NCBI RefSeq assembly: GCF_900104585.1
Contig: NZ_FNVX01000006.1
Coordinates: forward strand, 434,001-498,000
DNA length: 64,000 nucleotides
Direction: 5' to 3'
Source: Bacteroides ihuae
GTDB lineage: Bacteria > Bacteroidota > Bacteroidia > Bacteroidales > Bacteroidaceae
The notes under the pieces were generated by a model. The model saw nothing but the letters and a program-made list of their open reading frames with translations. It was not told where the DNA came from and searched no databases. The translations under genes and the position numbers were made by a program. This document shows positions 26,457-34,233 of this stretch, piece by piece (position 1 is the stretch's first letter; the number at the start of each line of letters is the position of its first letter).

Positions 26457-26633
26457 ATGAAAGTATTTTTAAAAAATTTGGGATTACTACTAATTCTAAT
26501 TGGAGCAATTATTTTAGTCGTTTGCTCCTTCACAGGAAATGTAAACAACAATGTTGTTCTGTTATCATCTGCTTCATTAGTCGTAATAGGAATCATTTCT
26601 TATATCGTTCTTAATAAAAGAATTACTGACTAA
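26457..26633 (+). CDS. Small two-helix membrane protein (58 residues)
   Basis: MKVFLKNLGLLLILIGAIIL begins the first hydrophobic helix. After a short polar loop FTGNVNNN, a second helix SASLVVIGIISYIVL leads to the end NKRITD. AAAAGG lies about eight bases before the ATG. Very short two-helix proteins of this kind are often seen in Bacteroidetes genomes. No function can be assigned. It ends just before a long inverted repeat. Confidence 0.7.
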   Translation: MKVFLKNLGLLLILIGAIILVVCSFTGNVNNNVVLLSSASLVVIGIISYIVLNKRITD

Positions 26634-26640
26634 AGCTTTT

Positions 26641-26706
26641 CTACATTGAGAATAAAAAAGAGGGTGTGTCAAAAACTGACCACCCTCTTTTTTATTCTCA
26701 ATGTAG
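26641..26706. terminator. Exceptionally long perfect hairpin, probable bidirectional terminator
   Basis: Arms 26641-26666 and 26681-26706 are perfect 26-bp inverted repeats, starting CTACATTGAGAATAAAAAAG. The 14-base centre holds a further GTCA/TGAC pairing. It sits between the small membrane gene and rprY, which converge. A6 and T6 runs within the arms give U-tracts for both directions. Confidence 0.8.
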
Positions 26707-26713
26707 AGACTTA

Positions 26714-27424
26714 TTAAATTTCGTGTTCTGGCGTAATCAACTTGTAGCCCTTACCATGAATATTTATAATTTCAATGGAATCATCTTCTTTAAGATGTTT
26801 ACGCAGTTTCGTGATATACACATCCATGCTGCGGGCATTGAAATAATTGTCATCTATCCAAATAGTCTTCAATGCAAAATCACGCTGTAATATCTCATTT
26901 GCATGTGCGCAAAGCAATCCTAATAATTCAGATTCTTTAGTAGTAAGCTTCGTTTGCTTTCCCTCGCTTGATAAAATTTGTTTTTGAGTGTCAAAAGAGA
27001 ATTTTCCAATCTTATAGACATTACTTTCTTTGTTCTTCTTCCCATGAACACGTCTCAGTATAGCTTCGATTCTAAAGGTCAACTCCTCCATACTGAATGG
27101 TTTCGTGATATAATCATCTGCACCAATCTTAAAGCCCTCTAGTATATCTTCTTTTAATGTTTTAGCAGTCAAGAAAATAATAGGTATTTCTGCATTTGCA
27201 GCTCGAACCTCTTGAGCCAATGTGAAGCCATCTTTCTTCGGCATCATCACATCAAACACACATAGATCATATTTATTTTTAAGAAAAGCCTTAAAACCAG
27301 CTTCGCCATCAGGAAATAACTCAGCCGAATAACCTTTCGCCTGTAAATACTCTCTCAAAAGCATGCCAAGGTTTTCATCATCCTCGCATAGCAAAATACG
27401 CAGTTTCTCGTCCATATCATTCAT
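26714..27424 (-). CDS. rprY: Response regulator RprY (OmpR family)
   Basis: OmpR/PhoB-type regulator of 236 residues. The receiver domain has the acidic pair in CEDDEN, the phosphoacceptor Asp in LCVFDVMMPKKDG and Lys in ITKPFSMEEL. The C-terminal winged helix includes LTTKESELLGLLCAHANEIL and the recognition helix SMDVYITKLRKHL. Sequence is very like RprY of B. fragilis as I recall it. Start at 27424 or the nearby ATG at 27415. It begins 3 bases after rprX. Confidence 0.93.
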   Translation of the reverse strand: MNDMDEKLRILLCEDDENLGMLLREYLQAKGYSAELFPDGEAGFKAFLKNKYDLCVFDVMMPKKDGFTLAQEVRAANAEIPIIFLTAKTLKEDILEGFKIGADDYITKPFSMEELTFRIEAILRRVHGKKNKESNVYKIGKFSFDTQKQILSSEGKQTKLTTKESELLGLLCAHANEILQRDFALKTIWIDDNYFNARSMDVYITKLRKHLKEDDSIEIINIHGKGYKLITPEHEI

Positions 27425-27427
27425 TTT

Positions 27428-28969
27428 TTATATAGGTAATGCAATAATAAATTTAGTTCCAATATTCAATTCACTTTCAGCCCTGATAGATCCTTTATGG
27501 TCTTGAATGATCTTTCTAACATAAGCCAACCCCAACCCAAATCCTTTTACATCATGCAGATTACCTGTATGCACGCGATAAAATTTGTCGAAGACTTTTT
27601 TCAAATTCTCTTTTTTTATGCCGATGCCATTATCTTGTATCGAGATCATCAATTTACCTTGTTCGTTCCAAGTTCTGACATCTAATAACAGATCTTCTTC
27701 TGGTTTCTTATATTTAACAGCATTGTCCATTAAATTAAAGATCACATTAGTAATATGCATTTCATCAGCAAGAATAGTTGACTCAACTGCAGCCAAATCA
27801 GATGTAATCTTTCCATTATATCGTTCAACCTTTAGAGTAAACGTATTAATTACCCCAGAGATCATTTCATTCGCATCCAATTCTTTCATTTTCAAAGTAG
27901 CCTTCTGCTTGTCAAACATCGACATCTGAAGAACCTTCTCCACCTGAAATCTTAAACGCTTCGTTTCATCATTAATAATCCCGGAAATATGTTGAAACAT
28001 TTGGGGAGACTTACCTACTGCAGGATCCTTCAGCATTTGTGCAGCTAAAGAAATTGTCGATATAGGGGTCTTAAATTCATGCGTCATATTATTAATAAAG
28101 TCATTTTTCATTTCCGTAAGTTTCTTCTGCCTGAACACAATATAAATTGTAAAGATGAACGTTATCAATAGCACTAATGTGAAAACCAATGAAGGAATCA
28201 TAAAGCTCACTGAATCAAAAATATAATCTCTTTTAGCAGGGAAGTGAACTCTGACAACACTCATCTTTGCCGGTGGATCATTTGGAAAAAGAATCTGACT
28301 ATAAGAACTCTCGCTACCTTTATCATCATAATCAGAACAACGATACACTTCACGTCCATCTTTGTCTATAACAACAAAATGATAAGGTATATCTATTCCA
28401 TTATTTATCAGTTCTGACTTGAGGTATTGATCTAAATTCTTAAAATTAACCCGTTCCTCAAGTAACTTGTCGCTAGCCCTATAGAGCATTTGCCAGACAA
28501 CCTCATCAAGCAAAAAACGTTGATATAAATAACGATTTTTAATCGCTTCTTGCAAGGTTCTAGACGTCTGAGGTATTGTATTAGTACCATGCCTGCGGGA
28601 TATCATAGCCTTAGGCAATGCCGAAGGCTTAGTTGTTATTGTTTTCAATTCAAAAGCTGAATACACAGATCCATCCTGTGTTGCAACAGAATAACGCTGA
28701 GTTTGCTGAACTAAATCGCTCTTCTGAGGAGAAGAAGATTGAGCCAAAGCCTGTCTCTCAGTCGCCGAGACGTCTCTCTCTAACCAACGCTGAGTTTCAT
28801 CATATTCTACATTCTTTGAAACCTGGTATAAACTACGTTTAACTGATTCATCGAATTGTTCATTACGCATTTTCACCATTTCTTCAATATAGCTTACCTG
28901 CAAATACAGTAAACTAAGAAAAGAAAGAGCCATAACGATACCCAATATCCAGATTGTTGACTTCTTCAT
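27428..28969 (-). CDS. rprX: Sensor histidine kinase RprX
   Basis: Membrane histidine kinase of 513 residues. TM1 is at about 7-27, a periplasmic sensor domain runs to about 250, and TM2 (MIPSLVFTLVLLITFIFTIY) is at about 257-280. The H box FINNMTHEFKTP has His297. The N box is NVIFNLMDNAVKY, G1 is IQDNGIGI, the F box is FDKFYRV and G2 is GFGLGLAY. It forms an operon with rprY. The signal it senses is unknown. Confidence 0.92.
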   Translation of the reverse strand: MKKSTIWILGIVMALSFLSLLYLQVSYIEEMVKMRNEQFDESVKRSLYQVSKNVEYDETQRWLERDVSATERQALAQSSSPQKSDLVQQTQRYSVATQDGSVYSAFELKTITTKPSALPKAMISRRHGTNTIPQTSRTLQEAIKNRYLYQRFLLDEVVWQMLYRASDKLLEERVNFKNLDQYLKSELINNGIDIPYHFVVIDKDGREVYRCSDYDDKGSESSYSQILFPNDPPAKMSVVRVHFPAKRDYIFDSVSFMIPSLVFTLVLLITFIFTIYIVFRQKKLTEMKNDFINNMTHEFKTPISTISLAAQMLKDPAVGKSPQMFQHISGIINDETKRLRFQVEKVLQMSMFDKQKATLKMKELDANEMISGVINTFTLKVERYNGKITSDLAAVESTILADEMHITNVIFNLMDNAVKYKKPEEDLLLDVRTWNEQGKLMISIQDNGIGIKKENLKKVFDKFYRVHTGNLHDVKGFGLGLAYVRKIIQDHKGSIRAESELNIGTKFIIALPI

Positions 28970-29171
28970 GGCAACAAAATTAACACTCCCTAATTAACAT
29001 TCCTAATGAATTAACCTGATTTAACCGCAAGTTCTCCTTAATTAACCCAAAAGCTATTTTTATATAGTATACTGATGAGTATAACAAATATTAGACTCTT
29101 TTAGTTTGCAAAATTAATAAAAAATTAAATTTTATAGCTACGGACATAAGTCTTGATAATTAGAACATAAA

Positions 29172-29206
29172 AGCCGTCATTTTTCAGCTATAAAAAAATG
29201 GCGGCT
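29172..29206 (-). terminator. Terminator after the EF-G2-type gene
   Basis: AGCCGTCATTTTT pairs with AAAAATGGCGGCT (one G-U) over a 9-base loop, 23 bases past the stop codon at 29229. Confidence 0.75.
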
Positions 29207-29228
29207 CATATGTTTGTATTAACAGAAT

Positions 29229-31385
29229 CTATTCTTCAGTATGCTTTGCCTCAAATTCTTTAATTAATTTATCTTGTAGATCGGCCGGAACAAGTTCATA
29301 ACTTGAGAATTTCATTATAAATGAAGCCCGACCACCTGTTAATGAACTCAAAGCAGTAGAATAGGACGATACTTCTTTCAGAGGTATCTTGGCACTCAAT
29401 TTTTCAAACCCTTTTTCGCTACTCATCCCCATAATAATAGCCCGTCTGCCTTGGAGGTCTCCCATCACATCACCCATTTTATCTGAGGGCACAAACACCT
29501 CCACATCGTAAATCGGTTCCAATATTTTAGGCCCGGCATTCTTGAAGGCTTCACTAAAAGCATTCCGACCAGCAAGCATAAATGAGATTTCATTAGAATC
29601 TACAGGATGCATTTTCCCCTCATATACAATAACACGTACATCCCGAGCATATGAACCAGTTAATGGACCTTGCTCCATACGAGCCATAATTCCTTTTAGT
29701 ATGGCAGGCATAAAGCGAGAATCAATTGAGCCACCGACGATACTATTAATAAAAACAAGCTTACCTCCCCAATCAAGAGAGATTTCTTCAGTACCCCTCA
29801 CCGTTATTTTGAACTCTTGACCGTTAAATTTATAGATATCCGGCACAGGCATTCCCTCTTTATAAGGTTCAACAATAAGATGAACCTCTCCAAATTGCCC
29901 CGCACCTCCTGACTGTTTCTTGTGCCTATAGTCTGCCCGTGCCGCCTTAGTAATTGTTTCTCTGTATGGAATTCTAGGCTCCTCAAATTTAACAAGGAGC
30001 TTTTCGTTATTTTCCAAACGCCACTTTAAGGTACGTAAATGGAATTCCCCTTGCCCATGCACAAGCGTCTGTCTCAGTTCCTTAGATTGCTCAATAACCC
30101 AAGTCGGATCTTCTTCTCTCATACGATTAAGAATACTCATCATTTTTTCAACATCCGATTCAGTTACAGGTTTAATTGCTCGGGAATATCTAGAATTAGG
30201 ATATTTAATAAAGCTAAATCGATAGTCACAATCTTTACCATTCAAAGTATTTCCGGTTTTTACATCCTTCAACTTCACCGCAGCGCCTATATCACCCGCT
30301 TGAAGTTCCTCTACTTTTATTCGGTTAGCCCCAGCCACAACATATATTTGGGTAATTCGCTCTTTTGACCCCCTATTAATATTTAATAAATCATCCCCTT
30401 CTCTCACTTTTCCACTCATCACCTTGAAATAAGAGATTTCGCCAATATGAGGTTCCACGCTGGTTTTAAAAAAATAAAGAGATTTCGGCCCTGAAACATT
30501 TGGAGCAACCTCCTGATCTTCTGAATTAGTCACTTTAGGCATCTCCGATACAAAAGGGACCACATTTCCTAAGAATTCCATCAAGCGTCGAACTCCCATA
30601 TCCTTACTCGTACAAACGCAAAAGACAGGAAAAATCGCACGTGCAGCAAGGCCTTTGCGAATACCTTCACGCATCTCATCTTCGCTAAGAGTATTGTCTT
30701 CGAAAAACTTTTCCATCAGTCCTTCATCATTCTCGGCTGCAGCTTCCACTAGGATTTTATGCATTTCCATGGCTCTATCCATTTCTTCAGCCGGAATTTC
30801 GTCTATCATAGGAGCACCACCTTCTGGCTTCCAAGAATACCGCTTCATCAACAGTACGTCAATTAGCGCATTAAATCCAGGTCCTGTCGCAATGGGGTAC
30901 TGAATTGGAACAACCTTTGTCCCATAAGCTTCTTTCAGTTGCTCAAGAATATTATCATAATCACATTTTTCATTATCAAGCTGATTCACCAGAAATATGA
31001 CTGGTTTATGAAGCTTCTCGGTGTATCTGAAATGGTTTTGAGTGCCTACCTCTATGCCATAACGACCATTCAAAAGAAGAACTGCAGTATCCGTTACATT
31101 CAACGCAGTAACAACACCCCCCACAAAGTCATCCGCACCCGGACAATCGATCATATTCAGCTTCTTATTATTCCACTCAACATGAAAAACGGTAGAAAAA
31201 ACAGAGTAACCATATTCCTGCTCTACGGGAAAATAATCACTCACTGTGTTCTTTGCGGCAACTGAGCCGCGACGCTTTATAATACCACTCTCGAATAGCA
31301 TCGCTTCAACGAGAGTGGTTTTCCCAGAGCCAGAACTTCCCAATAAGGCAATGTTCTTAATTTCATTAGTCTGATATACTTTCAT
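29229..31385 (-). CDS. fusA2: Elongation factor G paralog, EF-G2 type
   Basis: Five-domain translational GTPase of 718 residues. G1 is GSSGSGKT (residues 16-23), G3 is DCPGADDF (80-87) and G4 is NQLD (134-137). Canonical EF-G has DTPGHVDF at G3, so the catalytic His is Ala84 here. This fits the Bacteroides EF-G2 (BT2167 in B. thetaiotaomicron), reported to support translocation without GTP hydrolysis during carbon limitation. Domains IV-V are complete, for example PYRETITKAARADYRHKKQS. It is a paralog, not the main fusA, because it is not next to rpsL/rpsG. Confidence 0.9.
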   Translation of the reverse strand: MKVYQTNEIKNIALLGSSGSGKTTLVEAMLFESGIIKRRGSVAAKNTVSDYFPVEQEYGYSVFSTVFHVEWNNKKLNMIDCPGADDFVGGVVTALNVTDTAVLLLNGRYGIEVGTQNHFRYTEKLHKPVIFLVNQLDNEKCDYDNILEQLKEAYGTKVVPIQYPIATGPGFNALIDVLLMKRYSWKPEGGAPMIDEIPAEEMDRAMEMHKILVEAAAENDEGLMEKFFEDNTLSEDEMREGIRKGLAARAIFPVFCVCTSKDMGVRRLMEFLGNVVPFVSEMPKVTNSEDQEVAPNVSGPKSLYFFKTSVEPHIGEISYFKVMSGKVREGDDLLNINRGSKERITQIYVVAGANRIKVEELQAGDIGAAVKLKDVKTGNTLNGKDCDYRFSFIKYPNSRYSRAIKPVTESDVEKMMSILNRMREEDPTWVIEQSKELRQTLVHGQGEFHLRTLKWRLENNEKLLVKFEEPRIPYRETITKAARADYRHKKQSGGAGQFGEVHLIVEPYKEGMPVPDIYKFNGQEFKITVRGTEEISLDWGGKLVFINSIVGGSIDSRFMPAILKGIMARMEQGPLTGSYARDVRVIVYEGKMHPVDSNEISFMLAGRNAFSEAFKNAGPKILEPIYDVEVFVPSDKMGDVMGDLQGRRAIIMGMSSEKGFEKLSAKIPLKEVSSYSTALSSLTGGRASFIMKFSSYELVPADLQDKLIKEFEAKHTEE

Positions 31386-31602
31386 GACATATAAGATTTA
31401 AAGAGTTAACTCAATATGTTTTCTCGCATATATTTAATTAAGTGATGCGCAAATTATAAATTAATACAATTAAAAACAATAATTGCTCAATGTTTCTAAA
31501 CAATGTTATGCAACACGTTAGTTCTATTTAAGTAAATTACTAACTTTACAAGCAAATCAAAGATAGATGGAGATTCCATCTATTAACTTTAAAAAATCAA
31601 CG

Positions 31603-32736
31603 ATGGCAGGAATATACCTACATATACCCTTCTGTAAAACTCGTTGCATCTATTGTGACTTTTACACTACCACCAAAAACAGTTTGATGGAAAGTTATAT
31701 ATTAGCACTCTGTAACGAGTTAGAGATGCGAAAAGATTATCTACAGGGAGAACCTCTCGAAACAATTTATTTTGGAGGAGGTACCCCCTCACAGCTTTCC
31801 CTAAAGGATTTTAGCAAAATTTTCAATACGATTGAACGAGTCTACGATACGTCATATTGCAAAGAAATAACCCTTGAAGCAAATCCTGATGATTTAAGCC
31901 CTAAATACTTAAGTGAACTTGCTCAACTTCCTTTCAACCGGATAAGCATTGGTATCCAAACATTCAATGGTCCTACCTTAAAGCTACTTAAACGGCGTCA
32001 TAATGCCGAGCAAGCCATCAAAGCAGTAGCGCATTCCCGAGAGGCCGGATTTAATAATATCAGTATTGATCTTATGTATGGTTTACCCGGTGAAAATGAG
32101 GAAACTTGGAAAAAAGATTTGGAGCAAGCTATAGCACTCAATGTGGAACATATTTCGGCTTATCACCTAACATACGAAAAAGGCACTCCTTTGTATCGAA
32201 TGTTGAATAAGCGTGAAGTTGAAGAAGTAAACGAAGAAGTTAGTATCCGTTTTTTCTCAATCCTAACCGAGCGACTTTCTGCGGCAGGCTATGAGCAGTA
32301 TGAGATATCCAACTTCTGCCTTCCCCAAAAATACTCTTGCCATAACACTTCTTATTGGAAAGGAACGAAGTATCTTGGTTGCGGGCCATCGGCTCATTCG
32401 TTTAATGGTGAAACGAGAGAATGGAACATTTCCTCAACCACTGCATATATAAAAGGTATAGAAAACAATCAACGCTCTTATAAAACAGAATGTTTGGATA
32501 CGAAGACTCGATACAACGAACTGGTCATAACATCAATGCGAACTCGTTGGGGACTCTCTTTAGAACAAATAAGCCAGCGCTTTGGGCAATTTTATTTAGA
32601 TTACTGCCTAACTATAGCAAACAAATATATCGCAAACGAGCAATTGGAATTACTAAACAACCACCTAAAACTAACAAAAAAAGGTATTTTCGTCTCTGAT
32701 GGAATCATGAGCGACTTACTGCGAGTAGAAAACTGA
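31603..32736 (+). CDS. hemW: Radical-SAM protein HemW (coproporphyrinogen oxidase-like heme chaperone)
   Basis: Radical-SAM protein of 377 residues. The CX3CX2C cluster motif is in FCKTRCIYCDFYTTT near residue 20; HemW proteins have Phe after the third Cys-Asp, where HemN has a fourth Cys. YFGGGTPSQLS, SIGIQTFNG and SIDLMYGLPGENEETW are family motifs. HemW is thought to bind and deliver heme rather than oxidise coproporphyrinogen. ATG 31603 is preferred to 31567, which lies within ten or so bases of the likely transcription start (TAACTTTA near 31550). Confidence 0.92.
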   Translation: MAGIYLHIPFCKTRCIYCDFYTTTKNSLMESYILALCNELEMRKDYLQGEPLETIYFGGGTPSQLSLKDFSKIFNTIERVYDTSYCKEITLEANPDDLSPKYLSELAQLPFNRISIGIQTFNGPTLKLLKRRHNAEQAIKAVAHSREAGFNNISIDLMYGLPGENEETWKKDLEQAIALNVEHISAYHLTYEKGTPLYRMLNKREVEEVNEEVSIRFFSILTERLSAAGYEQYEISNFCLPQKYSCHNTSYWKGTKYLGCGPSAHSFNGETREWNISSTTAYIKGIENNQRSYKTECLDTKTRYNELVITSMRTRWGLSLEQISQRFGQFYLDYCLTIANKYIANEQLELLNNHLKLTKKGIFVSDGIMSDLLRVEN

Positions 32737-32746
32737 AGTAGGATCA

Positions 32747-33307
32747 ATGAGTGAAACTGAGATAAAAATACTACTACAGAAAATGCAGGACATGGATTCG
32801 GAAACAGCCTTCCGGCAATTCTATGATCTTTGTTATGACCGTTTTTTCCGTATTTCCTACTACTATGTAAAAAACAAAGCATGGACACAGGAAATTGTTC
32901 TCGACGTATTTATTAAGCTATGGGAAAAACGTTCCTCACTAATAGCAATAATTTCTTTTGAAGACTACTGCTTCATCCTTATAAAAAATGCGTCATTAAA
33001 CTATCTGGAAAAAGAGTTGAAGCACTCAAGCATCGCTCCTGATATCATACCTGAGCCTGAAGGCAGAGAAGCTTCTCCAGAAGACGCCCTTATTAATGAT
33101 GAACTTTTTTCCGTTTACGTAAAAGCACTTGATAGACTACCAGAACGCTGTAGAGAAATATTCATCCGCATACGAGAAGAAAAACAAAGTTATGCCCAAG
33201 TAGCTCAAGAGCTTAAAATTAGTACAAAGACTGTAGATGCACAACTCCAAAAAGCAGTTACCCGCCTCAAAGAAACTATTAACATTTATTTAACGAATAA
33301 GGAATAG
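32747..33307 (+). CDS. ECF-type RNA polymerase sigma factor
   Basis: Sigma-70 factor of 186 residues with only regions 2 and 4. Region 2 covers about 16-80 (AFRQFYDLCYDRFFRISYYY, then IVLDVFIKLWEKR). Region 4 is LDRLPERCREIFIRIREEKQ then SYAQVAQELKISTKTVDAQL, a clear helix-turn-helix. It is followed by a FecR anti-sigma gene and a TonB receptor with an STN domain, so it should respond to a surface substrate. It starts 10 bases after hemW and may be partly cotranscribed with it. Confidence 0.93.
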   Translation: MSETEIKILLQKMQDMDSETAFRQFYDLCYDRFFRISYYYVKNKAWTQEIVLDVFIKLWEKRSSLIAIISFEDYCFILIKNASLNYLEKELKHSSIAPDIIPEPEGREASPEDALINDELFSVYVKALDRLPERCREIFIRIREEKQSYAQVAQELKISTKTVDAQLQKAVTRLKETINIYLTNKE

Positions 33308-33354
33308 GGAGATCTCTTTTTGCAGCTGTCTTTATTATTAAACAGTGCAAAAAG

Positions 33355-34233
33355 ATGAAACTTAGCGACAATCAATTAAACGAGCTCCTCGATAAGCTAA
33401 TAGCTTCCACTAAATCACCACACGGAATCTATTCAGCAACCGAGAGTTACAAAAAAATAGAAAAACGTCTATTTAGTAAGCGAGCACATACTCTAAGTGT
33501 CTCTATTCTGGCATATGCAGCAGCAATAGCACTAATTTGTGTTTTATCATGGAGTGTATATCAATACACCAAACCTGTAGAGATATTAACAACATCAACC
33601 TTAGCTGAAACAAAAAGTATTCAGTTGCCTGATGGGAGCAAAGTTGTATTAAACCATTTCTCCTCCTTAACCTATCCCAAAGAATTCAGCAATAAAGATC
33701 GTATTGTGAGTTTAAATGGTGAGGCCTACTTCGAAGTATCTAAAGATAAGAAGCATCCCTTCATCGTCAGTGCTGATGCTATAGATGTAAAAGTATTAGG
33801 TACGCACTTCAATGTAGAAGCATACAAAAGTAACAATGAGATTAAAACAACTCTATTTGAAGGATCGGTCTCTATAAAAAGTAAAGACAATTCCTCCTCT
33901 ATTATACTAAACCCCAATGAAAGTGCAATTTATAATAAACTAAAGAAAAAGATTATTCACGAAACAGGTCAAAAGGTGTCTAACGAAATTGCATGGCAAA
34001 AAGGTCTCTTTATATTCAATAACCTCCCTCTAAAAGAAATTACCAGAAAATTATCTAATTCTTTCGGAGTAACAATACAAATACCCGACCAATCATTACA
34101 AAATTATAGACTAACTGCACGGTTCAATAATGAAGAAAGCTTAGAGCAAATACTCAAATTGCTCCAGACTGCGGGAGAATTCAACTATTCACAAGATGAC
34201 AAACTAATACGTATTACGACTAAACTGAAATGA
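33355..34233 (+). CDS. FecR-family anti-sigma factor
   Basis: Inner-membrane anti-sigma of 292 residues. The short cytoplasmic N-terminus (to about 48) would hold the sigma factor. A TM helix VSILAYAAAIALICVLSW follows at about 50-70. The periplasmic FecR domain has IQLPDGSKVVLNHFSSLTYP and LNGEAYFEVSKDKKHPFIVS, and the C-terminal DUF4974-type domain ends the protein. It overlaps the receptor gene by 4 bases. Confidence 0.93.
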   Translation: MKLSDNQLNELLDKLIASTKSPHGIYSATESYKKIEKRLFSKRAHTLSVSILAYAAAIALICVLSWSVYQYTKPVEILTTSTLAETKSIQLPDGSKVVLNHFSSLTYPKEFSNKDRIVSLNGEAYFEVSKDKKHPFIVSADAIDVKVLGTHFNVEAYKSNNEIKTTLFEGSVSIKSKDNSSSIILNPNESAIYNKLKKKIIHETGQKVSNEIAWQKGLFIFNNLPLKEITRKLSNSFGVTIQIPDQSLQNYRLTARFNNEESLEQILKLLQTAGEFNYSQDDKLIRITTKLK

